This document shows positions 1 to 6,096 of a stretch of 9,087 nucleotides of DNA, piece by piece. The DNA comes from Acidobacteriota bacterium. Its GTDB lineage: Bacteria; Acidobacteriota; Terriglobia; Terriglobales; Acidobacteriaceae. Under the pieces are notes generated by a model that saw only the letters and a list, made by a program, of their open reading frames with translations, was not told the DNA's origin and did not search any database. The translations under genes were made by a program, and so were the position numbers. The first letter of the stretch is position 1. The number at the start of each line of letters is the position of its first letter. Location: contig JAKCDN010000106.1 of NCBI GenBank assembly GCA_021841795.1, forward strand, positions 1 to 9,087, written 5' to 3'.

Positions 1-258
1 AAGCTCGGCGAGACTGGGATAGGTCGGATGTTCGCCCGCATCCATCGCATGTTCGAGCACGGTGATTCCATCCCGGTCAACAAAGGCGGCGAAGATGCGG
101 AAGCGGCCGTCACGGTCGCGATCGTCAGCGCCCCACACGGTCAGCAGCGTTGCATTGCCGGCCCGCAGGCTGCCTGCGATACTGCGCCAGTCCACCGTGC
201 CCGCCCGCAGGCGCCGGCAGGGAAGATTTGACGACAACAAGGCTGTCTGTTCGCTCAT
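1..258 (-). CDS. hyfG: Hydrogenase-4/Ehr large subunit, N-terminal NuoC-like part (partial)
   Basis: An open frame of 86 codons starts at ATG 258-256 and runs off the left edge, so only the N-terminus is visible. It resembles the NuoC (30-kDa) domain fused to the front of HycE/HyfG large subunits. Recognisable parts are a short core strand followed by VWGADDRDRDGRF (residues 41-53), a strand ending in VLEHAMDAG (67-75) and the HPTYPSL segment (77-83), which in this family precedes the conserved motif near the large-subunit interface. The start lies 4 nt after the hyfF stop, with only a weak GGGTGA ribosome site, which suggests coupled translation. In the family this subunit docks on HyfC and, in true hydrogenases, carries the Ni-Fe site through two CxxC motifs. 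Those motifs would lie outside this window, so I cannot say whether this is a catalytic [NiFe] hydrogenase or an Ehr-type relative lacking nickel ligands. Confidence 0.82.
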   Translation of the reverse strand, partial: MSEQTALLSSNLPCRRLRAGTVDWRSIAGSLRAGNATLLTVWGADDRDRDGRFRIFAAFVDRDGITVLEHAMDAGEHPTYPSLAEL

Positions 259-262
259 GCGA

Positions 263-1714
263 TCACCCAATCAACTGCGCCGCGGCGTGATACCACCCCG
301 CCAGAACCGGAGGAATGTAGATGCCCAGCGTCAACACGAGAGCAAGATGAACGTACACCGGCGTCAGGGCATGAGGCCGTGGCGGCTGCGGTGCGAAGTT
401 CTCGCCGAAGGCCATGGGTTGCACCTTCGAGAAGATGCCTGCGAATGCGAGCGCAAGCACAAGAAGCAGAACCGGCGCCGCCCAGGGATGCTCGCGCATT
501 GTTGTGGTCAGAATCAGAAACTCACTTGCGAACACGCCGAAGGGCGGCATTCCGAGGATGGCGAGCGAGCCGAGCAGCAGCCCCCAGCCGAGAGCCGGAC
601 TGGTCCTGACCAGGCCGCGAATCTCTTCCATCTGCTGCGTGCCTGCGGTTTGCGCCGCGTCTCCGGCCGTGAAGAAGATCGACGATTTGGTCAGCGAGTG
701 CGCCGTCATATGCAGCAGCGCGGCAAAGTTGGCAATCGGCCCGCCGATGCCGAAGGCAAAGGTGATCAGACCCATGTGCTCGATCGAAGAGTAGCCGAAG
801 AGCCGTTTGATGTCGCGCTGCCGCCAGAGAAAGAGCGATCCCAGCACGGCAGACAGCAGTCCGAAGGCCATCAGCGCACGTCCGGGGAGCAGCGGACCGA
901 TCGAGCCTGTCGCCAGTGTTTTAGCGCGAATCACGGCGTAAAGCGCCACATTCAGCAGCAGCCCCGAGAGCACCGCGGAGACCGGAGCCGGACCTTCGGA
1001 GTGCGCGTCGGGAAGCCAGTTGTGCAGCGGCGCCAGCCCCACTTTGGTTCCGTATCCAACCAGCAGAAACGCGAACGCGAGCCCAACCACCGCGGGCTCC
1101 AGCCCGGCGCGGACTGCATAAAGATGGGTCCAGAGCAGTGCCGACATTCCCTCGTGGCCGAGAATGCGCGCCGCTGCGGAGTAGAGCAGGATGGTTCCGA
1201 ACAGAGCCTGGGCAATGCCGACGCCGCAAAGGATGAAATACTTCCACGCCGCCTCCAGGCTGGCTTTGGTCTTGTAGAGAGAAACCAGCAGCACGGTCGA
1301 AAGCGTGGCGGCTTCCATGGCCACCCAGAGCAGGCCCATGTTATTGGTCAGCAATGCCGTCAGCATCGCGCCCATAAAGAGCTGGAACATGCTGTGATAC
1401 AGGCGCAGACGCCGCGCGCTGAGCTTGCGATGAAGCTGCTCGGCGCGCATGTAGGACCGGGAAAATGTAGCGGTTGTGAAGCCGACAAACGCGGTGAGCA
1501 GCACCAGGAAGATGTTGAAAGAGTCGACAAAAAACTGTTCGTGCCACAGCAGCAGCGGGCCGCTGCGGACCTCTCGCACGGCAAGCAGCGCGGCGGCGAG
1601 CAAGGTGGCAAGGCTGGCGCCCGCGCTGATCTCCGGCGCGTGACGGCGCGCGCCCGCAACCGCCAGCGCAACCGAACCCGCGATCGGCAGTCCCAGAACC
1701 AGCAGCAACTCCAC
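263..1714 (-). CDS. hyfF: Hydrogenase-4 component F-like antiporter-type membrane subunit
   Basis: This 483-residue polytopic protein belongs to the Mrp-antiporter/NuoL-M-N family and most resembles HyfF. It would form one proton-translocating channel of the membrane arm. Visible family features are the TM5 glutamate in LLWVAMEAATLS (E134), the TM7 lysine in GYGTKVGLAPLHNWLP (K224), DAHSEGPAPVSAVLSG (236-251), DIKRLFGYSSIEHMG (301-315) and a lysine in AHSLTKSSIFF (K343). At the position where NuoM-like proteins have a TM8 lysine it reads LLLNVALY, with asparagine at 255. The start is set at GTG 1714-1712 because a strong AGGAGG sits 6 nt upstream; the frame is open upstream to an ATG at 1810, but that longer version would overlap hyfE and adds a serine-rich stretch unlike the family. 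It begins 1 nt after the hyfE stop. It is shorter than the E. coli protein (about 526 residues). Confidence 0.9.
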   Translation of the reverse strand: MELLLVLGLPIAGSVALAVAGARRHAPEISAGASLATLLAAALLAVREVRSGPLLLWHEQFFVDSFNIFLVLLTAFVGFTTATFSRSYMRAEQLHRKLSARRLRLYHSMFQLFMGAMLTALLTNNMGLLWVAMEAATLSTVLLVSLYKTKASLEAAWKYFILCGVGIAQALFGTILLYSAAARILGHEGMSALLWTHLYAVRAGLEPAVVGLAFAFLLVGYGTKVGLAPLHNWLPDAHSEGPAPVSAVLSGLLLNVALYAVIRAKTLATGSIGPLLPGRALMAFGLLSAVLGSLFLWRQRDIKRLFGYSSIEHMGLITFAFGIGGPIANFAALLHMTAHSLTKSSIFFTAGDAAQTAGTQQMEEIRGLVRTSPALGWGLLLGSLAILGMPPFGVFASEFLILTTTMREHPWAAPVLLLVLALAFAGIFSKVQPMAFGENFAPQPPRPHALTPVYVHLALVLTLGIYIPPVLAGWYHAAAQLIG

Positions 1715-1715
1715 G

Positions 1716-2381
1716 TTACTCCTCCTTGAGCGATTCCAGATGGTGCAGGTCGAGGCTGTCGAACTGCTCGCGGATCTGGAAGAAAAAGATGCCCAGAATG
1801 AAGACCGCAACCAGAAGATCGAGTGCGATGCCCAGTTCGATCACCATGGGCATGCCGTAGGTCGCGCTGGCCGCGGCAAAGAACAGTCCGTTCTCCATGG
1901 CGAGAAAACCGATCACCTGCGCGATTGCCTTGCGCCGCATGATCATGGTCAGGAACGAAAGCAGGATCACTGCCAGCGCAATGCCGATCGTATGACGCAT
2001 GATCGTGGCGGCTAGCACGCTGATCGGCTGCGCCAGGCCGAAGGCCAGAATGACCAGCAACAGCCCTGCCAGCATGGTGGCAGGAATATGCGCCAGCCGC
2101 TCGTTCTCGCGCTGCGCGCCCAGCCGGCGGACAAGCCAATTCAGGATGAAAGGCAGTGCGATGACCTTGAGCAGCAGCGTGAGCGCCGCCGAGAAGTAAA
2201 GCTCGGTCAGGCCCGCGTCGTAGGCTACCAGCGCGGTTGACAGGAACAGAATCGCGCCCTGCCACATGTAGAGCGTAATCAGGCGCTGAATCCGCCGCGT
2301 TGACAGCATCGCAAACGAGATCAGCAGCATGCCCGCGGCCAGCAGTTTCAAGAGCTCGATGACGAAATGGGATTTAAGCAC
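1716..2381 (-). CDS. hyfE: Hydrogenase-4 component E-like membrane subunit
   Basis: A 221-residue membrane protein of the HyfE family, close to the usual length of about 216. It has about six hydrophobic segments. The C-terminal half carries the NuoK-like part: AQVIGFLAMENGLFFAA (154-170) and MVIELGIALDLLVAVFILG (179-197). Its two buried glutamates, E163 and E182, correspond to the conserved NuoK glutamates on the proton path. The start is GTG 2381-2379, supported by GGGAG 9 nt upstream, and it overlaps the end of hyfC by 8 nt. The protein ends in the charged tail FDSLDLHHLESLKEE. The codons for the last KEE plus the stop create the strong ribosome site of hyfF, so translation of the two is probably coupled. 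In the family, HyfE sits between HyfC and the antiporter-like subunits in the membrane arm; that role is inferred here from homology and position. Confidence 0.9.
   Translation of the reverse strand: MLKSHFVIELLKLLAAGMLLISFAMLSTRRIQRLITLYMWQGAILFLSTALVAYDAGLTELYFSAALTLLLKVIALPFILNWLVRRLGAQRENERLAHIPATMLAGLLLVILAFGLAQPISVLAATIMRHTIGIALAVILLSFLTMIMRRKAIAQVIGFLAMENGLFFAAASATYGMPMVIELGIALDLLVAVFILGIFFFQIREQFDSLDLHHLESLKEE
1719..1727 (-). promoter_or_regulatory. Ribosome binding site of hyfF inside the end of hyfE
   Basis: On the minus strand AAGGAGGAG precedes TAAC and the GTG start at 1714. The AGGAGG core is 6 nt from the start, the best Shine-Dalgarno match in the window. It is made from the last codons of hyfE (Lys-Glu-Glu) and decides the hyfF start in favour of GTG over the upstream ATG at 1810. 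Confidence 0.85.
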
Positions 2382-3336
2382 TCGTGTTCGCTCCCATCAG
2401 AAGGTGTACAAGCAGCCCGAGCACGGCAAACAGGAAGGCCAGGGCCAGGAACTCCGGCGCGCGAAACAGCCGCAGCTTCGCCGACAGAGACTCAATCAGC
2501 GCCAGCGCCGCTCCGCAAACCGCCAGCTTCGCAATCAGCGCCGCCAGCGCAAACAGAACATAACCGAAAGACGTTCCATGAATGGCGATGCCCCACGGCA
2601 GAAACAAGGCAATGCCGATGCAGGTGTAATTGAACAGCTTGAGGCTCGACGCCCACTCGATGAGCGCCAGATGCCGGCCGGAGTATTCCAGAACCATGGC
2701 CTCGTGGATCATCGTCAGTTCCAGATGCGTGGCGGGATTGTCGATGGGAATGCGCGCATTCTCCGCCAGCAGCACCATGACGAAGCCGATGGCGGCGAAG
2801 ATTACGCTCGGGTCGATGACCGAAGGATGCGAGGCATAATGATCGACCACACCCGGCAGCGCGGTGGTTCCGAAGAGCAGGAACGCATTGAAGAACACCA
2901 TCAGAATCGCAGGCTCGGCCAGAAAGCCGATCATCATCTCGCGCCGCGCGCCCATGCTGCCAAAGGCGGTTCCGATGTCCATGGCCGCCAGCGCCTGGCA
3001 GACCCGCGCCGTGGCAAACAGCCCGATCAGGGCGATGGCGTCGGCGGCGCGCGCAAAAGGGAGATCCGTGACGATCGTAGGAACGATGGCCGCAGCCAGT
3101 ACCATGGCGCCGAACAGCACATACGGCGCCGCGCGAAACAAAGGCGAGGCGTGGTCTGCAACCACGGCTTCCTTGTGGAAGAGCTTGCGCAGCATGCGAT
3201 ACGGCTGCGTCAGCGGCGGCGCGGAGCGGTTCTGGAGCCAGGACCGGCATTGCGCAATCCAGCCCGTCAACAACGGGGCCAGCGCAATCGCCAGCGCTAC
3301 CTCCACCAACTGCCACACGAATGCAATTCCCTTCAT
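2374..3336 (-). CDS. hyfC: Hydrogenase-4 component C-like (NuoH-type) membrane anchor
   Basis: A 320-residue NuoH/HycD/HyfC family protein of normal length (about 315 to 322). In complex I relatives this subunit joins the soluble catalytic arm to the membrane arm and carries the charged cavity that links electron transfer to proton movement. Diagnostic stretches are FGSMGARREMMIGFLAEPAI (125-144) and AENARIPIDNPATHLELTM (191-209) followed by IHEAMVLEYSGR (210-221). These contain the cytoplasmic-loop glutamates and arginines that mark the family, including E141, E192, E206, E212 and E217. About eight hydrophobic segments are visible. Its ATG overlaps the stop codon of hyfB in an ATGA arrangement (4 nt), which implies translational coupling. 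Codon use and composition match the neighbours. The identification is secure at family level; whether the partner is a hydrogenase or an Ehr-type protein depends on the large subunit. Confidence 0.93.
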   Translation of the reverse strand: MKGIAFVWQLVEVALAIALAPLLTGWIAQCRSWLQNRSAPPLTQPYRMLRKLFHKEAVVADHASPLFRAAPYVLFGAMVLAAAIVPTIVTDLPFARAADAIALIGLFATARVCQALAAMDIGTAFGSMGARREMMIGFLAEPAILMVFFNAFLLFGTTALPGVVDHYASHPSVIDPSVIFAAIGFVMVLLAENARIPIDNPATHLELTMIHEAMVLEYSGRHLALIEWASSLKLFNYTCIGIALFLPWGIAIHGTSFGYVLFALAALIAKLAVCGAALALIESLSAKLRLFRAPEFLALAFLFAVLGLLVHLLMGANTSA

Positions 3337-5372
3337 AGCGCAAACACCAGCAGTACGAGCAGAGTCAGAAAGCTGAAAAGCAGATACAGCGCAAGCCGTC
3401 CGCTTTGTAGAAAACTCACCGCATCGGCAGCGCGTTGAACCATGGCGGAGACGGGCCGGTAGAGTGCGCGCCGGATGCGGTCCTCAATGTGGACGCGGTA
3501 GCGGGGCTGCTCATCGGCGGGCGAGGGCAGGTGCACCTGCATCCAGAAAAAAGCCCCGAAGAGCAGACGGATCGGCTGCCCAAAGCCTTCGGCGGTGTCC
3601 TGCATGCGCGCGTCCTGCCAGCGGTATCCGCAGTCCCACGGCGGCGCACGGCGCACCCGGCCATGCACAAGCAGGCGCACGGCCAGAAACGTAATCGCCA
3701 CCACGCAGAGAATCATCGAGAGAAAGATCCATCCGCTGTAGGAGGCCTGCTCCGGAGCAATGGGCGCGATGCGCCAGACCGAAGGTGAGCCGGCCACGGT
3801 CTGGCCCACCAGCATCCCGGTCACGGCTCCCGCGGCGCGCAGGGCCAGCTGCGGCTGCACGCCGATGGCGATGCATCCGGCGGCCAGCCAGGCAAGACCG
3901 GCGCGCTCCAGCCAGTTGGAGTGATGGGCCTGGTCGAGCGACGCCTCGCGTGGCCGGCCCAGAAAAACGATGCCGTAGAACTTCACCATCACGTAGGCCG
4001 CAAGGGCCACGGTTAAGGCAAGCACGGCCGCTCCCAGCGGCACGAGCATGTTGACGAAGGTATGCGGCAACTGCGGCGTGAACAGGAACGCCTGCAGCAG
4101 CAGCCACTCGGAGACGAAGCCGTTCAGCGGCGGCAGGCCGGCAATGGCCAGCGTGCCGACGAGCGCAAACAGGGCCACCCATGGCATGTAACGGATCAGG
4201 CCGCCCAGCTTTCCCAGGCTGCGCTGCCGGGTGGCATGCAACACCGAGCCCGTGGTCAGGAACAGAATGCTCTTGAACAGCGAATGATTCAGGACGTGGA
4301 TCAGTGCGGCGGCCAGCGCCAGGGCCGCAAACAGCGGCAGATGGCTGGCCGCGAAAAGAACAGCCAGTCCGACCGCGGTGAGAATCAGTCCGATGTTCTC
4401 AATGGACGAATAGGCCAGCAGCCGCTTCATGTCCGTCTGCACGGTTGCGAAAATCGCGCCAAACAGGCCGGAAAACAACCCCAGCGCCAAAGCCGCCAGG
4501 CCCCACTGCCAGAACCGCACATGCAGCAGATCGAAGGTCACGCGCAGCAAGCCGTAGATCGCCGTCTTCAGCATCAGGCCGCTCATCATTGCCGACACCG
4601 GGGAAGGCGCTGCCGGATGCGCCTCCGGCAGCCACACATGCGCCGGCACAACTCCGGCCTTGGCGCCAAAGCCGGCCAGCGCCAGTGCGAAGGCCATCGT
4701 GGCCCGCAGCGGTGTCAGGGCCGCTCCGCGCATGGCGGCAAAAGTAAACTCCCAGCCGCCGCCCTGCATGATGCCAAAACTCAGCAGAATGCATACCGCG
4801 CCCATATGCGCCATCAGCAGGTAGAGAAAGCCTGCCTGCCGGATCTCCGCGATGCGGTGCTGCGACGTGACCAGAAAATACGAGGACAGGGCCATCGCCT
4901 CCCACGCCACCATAAACAGATAGGCGTCATCGGCCAGCATCACCACGGCCATGCTGGCCAGAAACACGTGGTAGTGCAGCCCGAGCAGCCCCGGCGCCGT
5001 TCCCTCGCCGCTGCGGAAGTAGCCGGCGGCAAAGGTGGAGATGCCCGCTCCCGCCATGCCCAGCACCAGCAGAAAGAATGCCGACAGCGCATCCAGGCGA
5101 AGATGAAAGGGCAAATCCGGCAGGCCCACGGCAAGCGTCATGGTTTCCGGCGCCGATCCTGAGAGCAGGAAACTGCCCGCCGCGCAAAACATTGCCAGCG
5201 CGCCCAGCGCGCCCAGCGGAAACAGAATGCGCGCTACATAGCGGATGTTATGCGGCCTCATCATCCCGGCGGCCGCCAGCAGCAGCCAGAACGCGGCCAG
5301 CAGCGACACGGTCGCCAGTCTGTTCGCAGCGGCCGTGGCCAGCGCGGATTGGACCCAGCTATACGAATGCAA
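3333..5372 (-). CDS. hyfB: Hydrogenase-4 component B-like antiporter-type membrane subunit
   Basis: A 679-residue polytopic protein of the HyfB type (E. coli HyfB is about 672), a NuoL/M/N-like proton channel. Key residues seen are the TM5 glutamate in FMVAWEAMALSSYFLV (E158), the TM7 lysine in AGFGAKAGVVPAHVWLPEAH (K238), PAAPSPVSAMMSG (253-265), the TM8 lysine in LMLKTAIYG (K269), TDMKRLLAYSSIENIG (313-328) and NHSLFKSILFL (K367). The long C-terminal part carries the HyfB hallmark PPWDCGYRWQDARMQDTAEG (577-596) followed by FGQPIR, then an amphipathic region and a last membrane helix (about 660-678). The start is TTG 5372-5370: no ATG lies nearby in frame, and GAGAGGA stands 6 nt upstream. 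It is the first structural gene of the operon, 129 nt after the ArsR-family gene, and overlaps hyfC by 4 nt. All essential channel residues are present, so it looks functional. Confidence 0.93.
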   Translation of the reverse strand: MHSYSWVQSALATAAANRLATVSLLAAFWLLLAAAGMMRPHNIRYVARILFPLGALGALAMFCAAGSFLLSGSAPETMTLAVGLPDLPFHLRLDALSAFFLLVLGMAGAGISTFAAGYFRSGEGTAPGLLGLHYHVFLASMAVVMLADDAYLFMVAWEAMALSSYFLVTSQHRIAEIRQAGFLYLLMAHMGAVCILLSFGIMQGGGWEFTFAAMRGAALTPLRATMAFALALAGFGAKAGVVPAHVWLPEAHPAAPSPVSAMMSGLMLKTAIYGLLRVTFDLLHVRFWQWGLAALALGLFSGLFGAIFATVQTDMKRLLAYSSIENIGLILTAVGLAVLFAASHLPLFAALALAAALIHVLNHSLFKSILFLTTGSVLHATRQRSLGKLGGLIRYMPWVALFALVGTLAIAGLPPLNGFVSEWLLLQAFLFTPQLPHTFVNMLVPLGAAVLALTVALAAYVMVKFYGIVFLGRPREASLDQAHHSNWLERAGLAWLAAGCIAIGVQPQLALRAAGAVTGMLVGQTVAGSPSVWRIAPIAPEQASYSGWIFLSMILCVVAITFLAVRLLVHGRVRRAPPWDCGYRWQDARMQDTAEGFGQPIRLLFGAFFWMQVHLPSPADEQPRYRVHIEDRIRRALYRPVSAMVQRAADAVSFLQSGRLALYLLFSFLTLLVLLVFAL

Positions 5373-5424
5373 AGAATGTCCTCTCGATCCATCCTGAACG
5401 GCGGCGTCGCGCGGGTTTGCTCAT
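5359..5424 (-). other. Possible 21-residue leader ORF overlapping the hyfB start
   Basis: In the gap between arsR and hyfB there is a minus-strand ORF from ATG 5424-5422 to TAG 5361-5359. It begins MSKPARRRRSG and ends FFAFV, and has GTGAGG 5 nt before its start. It runs through the hyfB ribosome site and overlaps the hyfB TTG start by 14 nt in another frame. This geometry could couple hyfB translation to a leader peptide, but ORFs this short are common by chance at this GC content. It is offered as a possibility only. Confidence 0.2.
5379..5385 (-). promoter_or_regulatory. Ribosome binding site deciding the TTG start of hyfB
   Basis: GAGAGGA on the minus strand lies 6 nt before TTG 5372-5370. 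No ATG or GTG in the hyfB frame is found near it, and the next in-frame ATG is about 36 codons into the protein, inside the first hydrophobic region. Confidence 0.7.
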
Positions 5425-5450
5425 AAGGGCCTCACGTCCCGATACAATCC

Positions 5451-5470
5451 ATGCGTCTTCGTTCACGCAT
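5451..5470. repeat. Small inverted repeat upstream of hyfB
   Basis: ATGCGT (5451-5456) and ACGCAT (5465-5470) are perfect 6-bp inverted arms around 8 nt, about 80 nt upstream of the hyfB start in the 129-nt arsR-hyfB gap. It could be an operator or a small hairpin in the arsR-hyfB transcript. No convincing -35/-10 pair for hyfB was found in this gap, so hyfB may be read through from arsR. Confidence 0.25.
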
Positions 5471-5501
5471 TCACCTGCGCGCTCACCGTCGCACGCCTCG
5501 G

Positions 5502-5837
5502 TCATGTCCTCTCCGACGCGCTCATCTCCCGCAGCATCTCCTGCGCTTCCGAAAGGTACTTGTGGAAGTACGTCCGCATCAGCGCCAGCACCTCCAGCAA
5601 AATCGGATCGCGCACGGAATAGAAGACCTGGTTGCCAGCCTTGCGATTTACCACCAGCCGCTGCGAGCGGAGCACCGCCAGGTGCTGGGATACGTTGGCC
5701 TGCTCCATTCCCAGCCTCTCGATCAGCTCTCCCGCTGAGAGCTCCCCGGCTCCAAGCAGCTCCAGAATGGCAATTCTTGTCGGATGGGCCAGCGCCTGAA
5801 AGACCCCTGCTTTGAATCGGCGTAAAGAATCGGGCAT
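5502..5837 (-). CDS. ArsR/SmtB-family winged-helix regulator lacking cysteines
   Basis: A 111-residue protein with the typical ArsR fold order. An N-terminal helix with FQALAHPTRIAILELLGAGE (13-32) is followed by the helix-turn-helix, LSAGELIERLGM (33-44) and recognition helix EQANVSQHLAVLRSQRLV (45-62), then a beta wing NRKAGNQVFYSV (64-75) and a C-terminal dimer helix (about 78-105). The family binds DNA as a dimer and usually represses its own promoter until an inducer binds. The ELCVCDL-type metal site is replaced by ELSAGEL, and the protein has no cysteine at all; its histidines are H18, H52 and H92. A thiolate metal or persulfide sensor is therefore excluded, and the signal is unknown. 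It is the first gene before the Hyf-like operon, in the same direction, and a perfect palindrome lies 13 nt before its start. It probably regulates itself and perhaps the operon; that target is inferred from position. Confidence 0.88.
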   Translation of the reverse strand: MPDSLRRFKAGVFQALAHPTRIAILELLGAGELSAGELIERLGMEQANVSQHLAVLRSQRLVVNRKAGNQVFYSVRDPILLEVLALMRTYFHKYLSEAQEMLREMSASERT

Positions 5838-5850
5838 GGGAAGAATCTCT

Positions 5851-5882
5851 TTAAATTCGAATATTCGGTAATTCGAATTTAA
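5851..5882. promoter_or_regulatory. Candidate operator of the ArsR-family regulator
   Basis: TTAAATTCGAAT (5851-5862) and ATTCGAATTTAA (5871-5882) form perfect 12-bp inverted arms around the 8-nt spacer ATTCGGTA. The same sequence reads as three tandem 8-mers, ATTCGAAT, ATTCGGTA and ATTCGAAT, with exact 8-bp phasing (5855-5878). It lies 13 bp upstream of the arsR ATG in an AT-rich island within GC-rich DNA. A possible -10 element, TATGAT on the minus strand (5887-5882), touches its upstream edge, so a bound dimer would block transcription of arsR. I see no recognisable -35. Operators of this family are typically 12-2-12 or similar palindromes overlapping the promoter, which this resembles. 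Confidence 0.75.
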
Positions 5883-5897
5883 TCATAACATAGATAT

Positions 5898-5917
5898 TCC
5901 GCGAGCTTTTTCGCGGA
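5898..5917. repeat. Hairpin upstream of the arsR promoter region
   Basis: TCCGCGA (5898-5904) and TCGCGGA (5911-5917) form a perfect 7-bp stem with the 6-nt loop GCTTTT. It lies between the 3' end of the GH15 gene and the arsR operator. No T-run follows on either strand, so it is a weak terminator candidate at best. Confidence 0.35.
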
Positions 5918-5959
5918 GCCGTTCACTTCAGGTCGCTGGTCAGGGCGCAGGCGCTCTCG

Positions 5960-5982
5960 GGGCAGGCAGCGGCTGCCTGTCC
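5960..5982. terminator. GC-rich hairpin, possible terminator of the GH15 gene
   Basis: The arms 5960-5969 and 5973-5982, with CAGGCAG and CTGCCTG as their perfect core, pair over 10 bp with one G-U pair (on the plus strand) around a 3-nt loop. It lies about 115 nt downstream of the GH15 stop on the minus strand. It has no U-tract, so intrinsic termination is uncertain. It is the strongest structure in the 259-nt stretch between GH15 and arsR, where no convincing gene is seen. Confidence 0.35.
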
Positions 5983-6096
5983 GGGCCGCGAGGTATCGCC
6001 GTTTGCCCGGCGCCACGTGTCACAGGCATCGATGGCTCGCCGCGGCCGCACAACGGGCGCTCACCCGTGCTCGCCGCTATGCCGGGAAGACTCTGG

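Noticed and set aside
62..1729. A 555-codon plus-strand ORF opposite hyfF, and similar long ones at 2329-3438 and 4062-5162
   Set aside because: They are antisense to clearly recognised membrane genes, are very rich in Arg, Gln and His, show no domain, and arise from the GC-rich third codon positions of the real genes.
1715..1810. A 32-codon N-terminal extension of hyfF starting at ATG 1810
   Set aside because: It overlaps hyfE and is serine-rich, while GTG 1714 has a near-ideal ribosome site and begins with a hydrophobic helix as expected.
5361..5368. ATACGAAT near the hyfB start as a second regulator half-site
   Set aside because: It is a single 8-mer with one mismatch to ATTCGAAT, lies within coding sequence and has no inverted partner.
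5923..6051. A 42-residue minus-strand ORF (GTG start) between GH15 and arsR, with GGTGAG 8 nt upstream and three cysteines
   Set aside because: It spans the strong hairpin, resembles no family I recognise, and is short enough to be chance in GC-rich DNA. Conservation in relatives would be needed to reinstate it.
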